A stretch of DNA of 64,000 nt from CBDHFF01 sp965262395 (lineage in GTDB: Bacteria; Pseudomonadota; Alphaproteobacteria; Rickettsiales; Anaplasmataceae): assembly GCA_965262395.1 (NCBI GenBank), contig OZ253531.1:496001-560000 (forward strand), read 5' to 3'. Numbering within the stretch: the stretch's first letter is position 1; each line of letters opens with the position of its first letter. Below, in pieces: positions 63,891 through 64,000 of the stretch. The notes under the pieces are model-generated. The model did no database searches. It was given only the letters and a program-made list of their open reading frames with translations, and was not told the origin of the DNA. Both the position numbers and the translations under genes were made by a program.

Positions 63891-64000
63891 ATTGACTTGT
63901 GAATTTCTGCCTGATGCTCAAAGTGAACGTGTCCCTCTGTTGGGCGAAACTCCTAAACAGTCTTATAGTGCAATCCATGGCACCACAGTCAATGACTCTA
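63607..64000 (+). pseudogene. Continuation of the frameshifted repeat protein, running off the window
   Basis: In the frame after the lost base, translation would continue through four more CVENRAEVG units, then a degenerate CVKNRAKVGFQN. A non-repeat tail follows (KKPNSKLTCEFLPDAQSERV, LLGETPKQSYSAIHG), and no stop occurs before position 64000. The intact ancestral gene was therefore at least 130 codons longer than the current first ORF. Confidence 0.75.

Noticed and set aside
63564..63902. Plus-strand ORF rich in SCGSWFSKWSYGSNKMCRK
   Set aside because: Third frame of the same repeat; the CVENRAEVG frame is the one continuous with the large protein and the tail.

Overview
The window looks like part of the chromosome of an obligately host-associated alphaproteobacterium of the order Rickettsiales. 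The evidence is low G+C by eye (about one third), a lone 16S rRNA gene with no 23S or tRNA behind it, the order rpe - 16S - sdhC - sdhD (which I recall from Anaplasma/Ehrlichia), a split Fo ATP synthase operon with a b' subunit, a long C-terminally extended isocitrate dehydrogenase, and abundant tandem repeats. Unlike Ehrlichia and Anaplasma it carries motility and secretion genes: a FlbD-type sigma-54 activator, the flagellar L-ring protein FlgH, a MotB-like stator protein, a secretin and a prepilin peptidase. A flagellated or formerly flagellated lineage near Anaplasmataceae or Midichloriaceae fits best; I cannot name a species.

Layout. 1-2.4 kb: end of a membrane protein gene, and lepB. 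2.5-7.5 kb: dnaJ-rluB-pdxH, then atpI-atpB-atpE-atpF'-atpF. 7.9-10.8 kb: a GT2 glycosyltransferase and flbD. 10.9-13.7 kb: a large low-complexity protein, a candidate effector. 13.9-18.2 kb: miaB facing plsY-fabF-acpP. 18.3-21.9 kb: flgH, secretin and prepilin peptidase. 22-28.4 kb: icd, acpS, rpe, 16S, sdhCD. 28.7-37 kb: unknown proteins with membrane or repeat-rich segments, interleaved with a GST-fold protein (probably FzlA) and miaA. 37.9-43.6 kb: a motB-like gene, a periplasmic TPR-like protein and membrane proteins. 43.7-48.7 kb: gshA, RNase E/G and an HlyD-family type I secretion adaptor. 48.7-50.6 kb: a repeat-rich stretch with a decayed repeat gene. 50.7-55.3 kb: a secreted NTR/TIMP-like protein, recO, a PAS/degenerate-GGDEF protein, an unknown protein and an XRE-S24 repressor. 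55.4-64 kb: an accessory island with three tandem paralogues, a 14-repeat protein, two further small paralogues, tRNA-Asn and a frameshifted repeat protein running off the end.

The dominant theme is repeat-driven remodelling at every scale: 7-8 bp microsatellites, 50-60 bp minisatellites, tandem duplication of 59-152 bp (longer in plsY) at gene 3' ends, and whole-gene duplication. At about ten loci the last codons, the stop and the following spacer are tandemly copied two to four times. The period is usually not a multiple of three, and the copies range from nearly identical to clearly diverged. The damage concentrates at gene tails and spacers; repeats inside genes are found mainly in putative surface, secreted or effector proteins.

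Functionally, core metabolism (ATP synthase, succinate dehydrogenase, Icd, fatty acid and phospholipid synthesis, glutathione synthesis, tRNA modification) is intact. The HlyD adaptor, secretin and prepilin peptidase point to export routes. The acidic or glycine-rich repeat proteins are plausible cargo, by analogy with the Ehrlichia tandem repeat proteins; that link is inference. A good sigma-54-type promoter before one small island gene suggests that part of the island could be under flagellar-type FlbD control.
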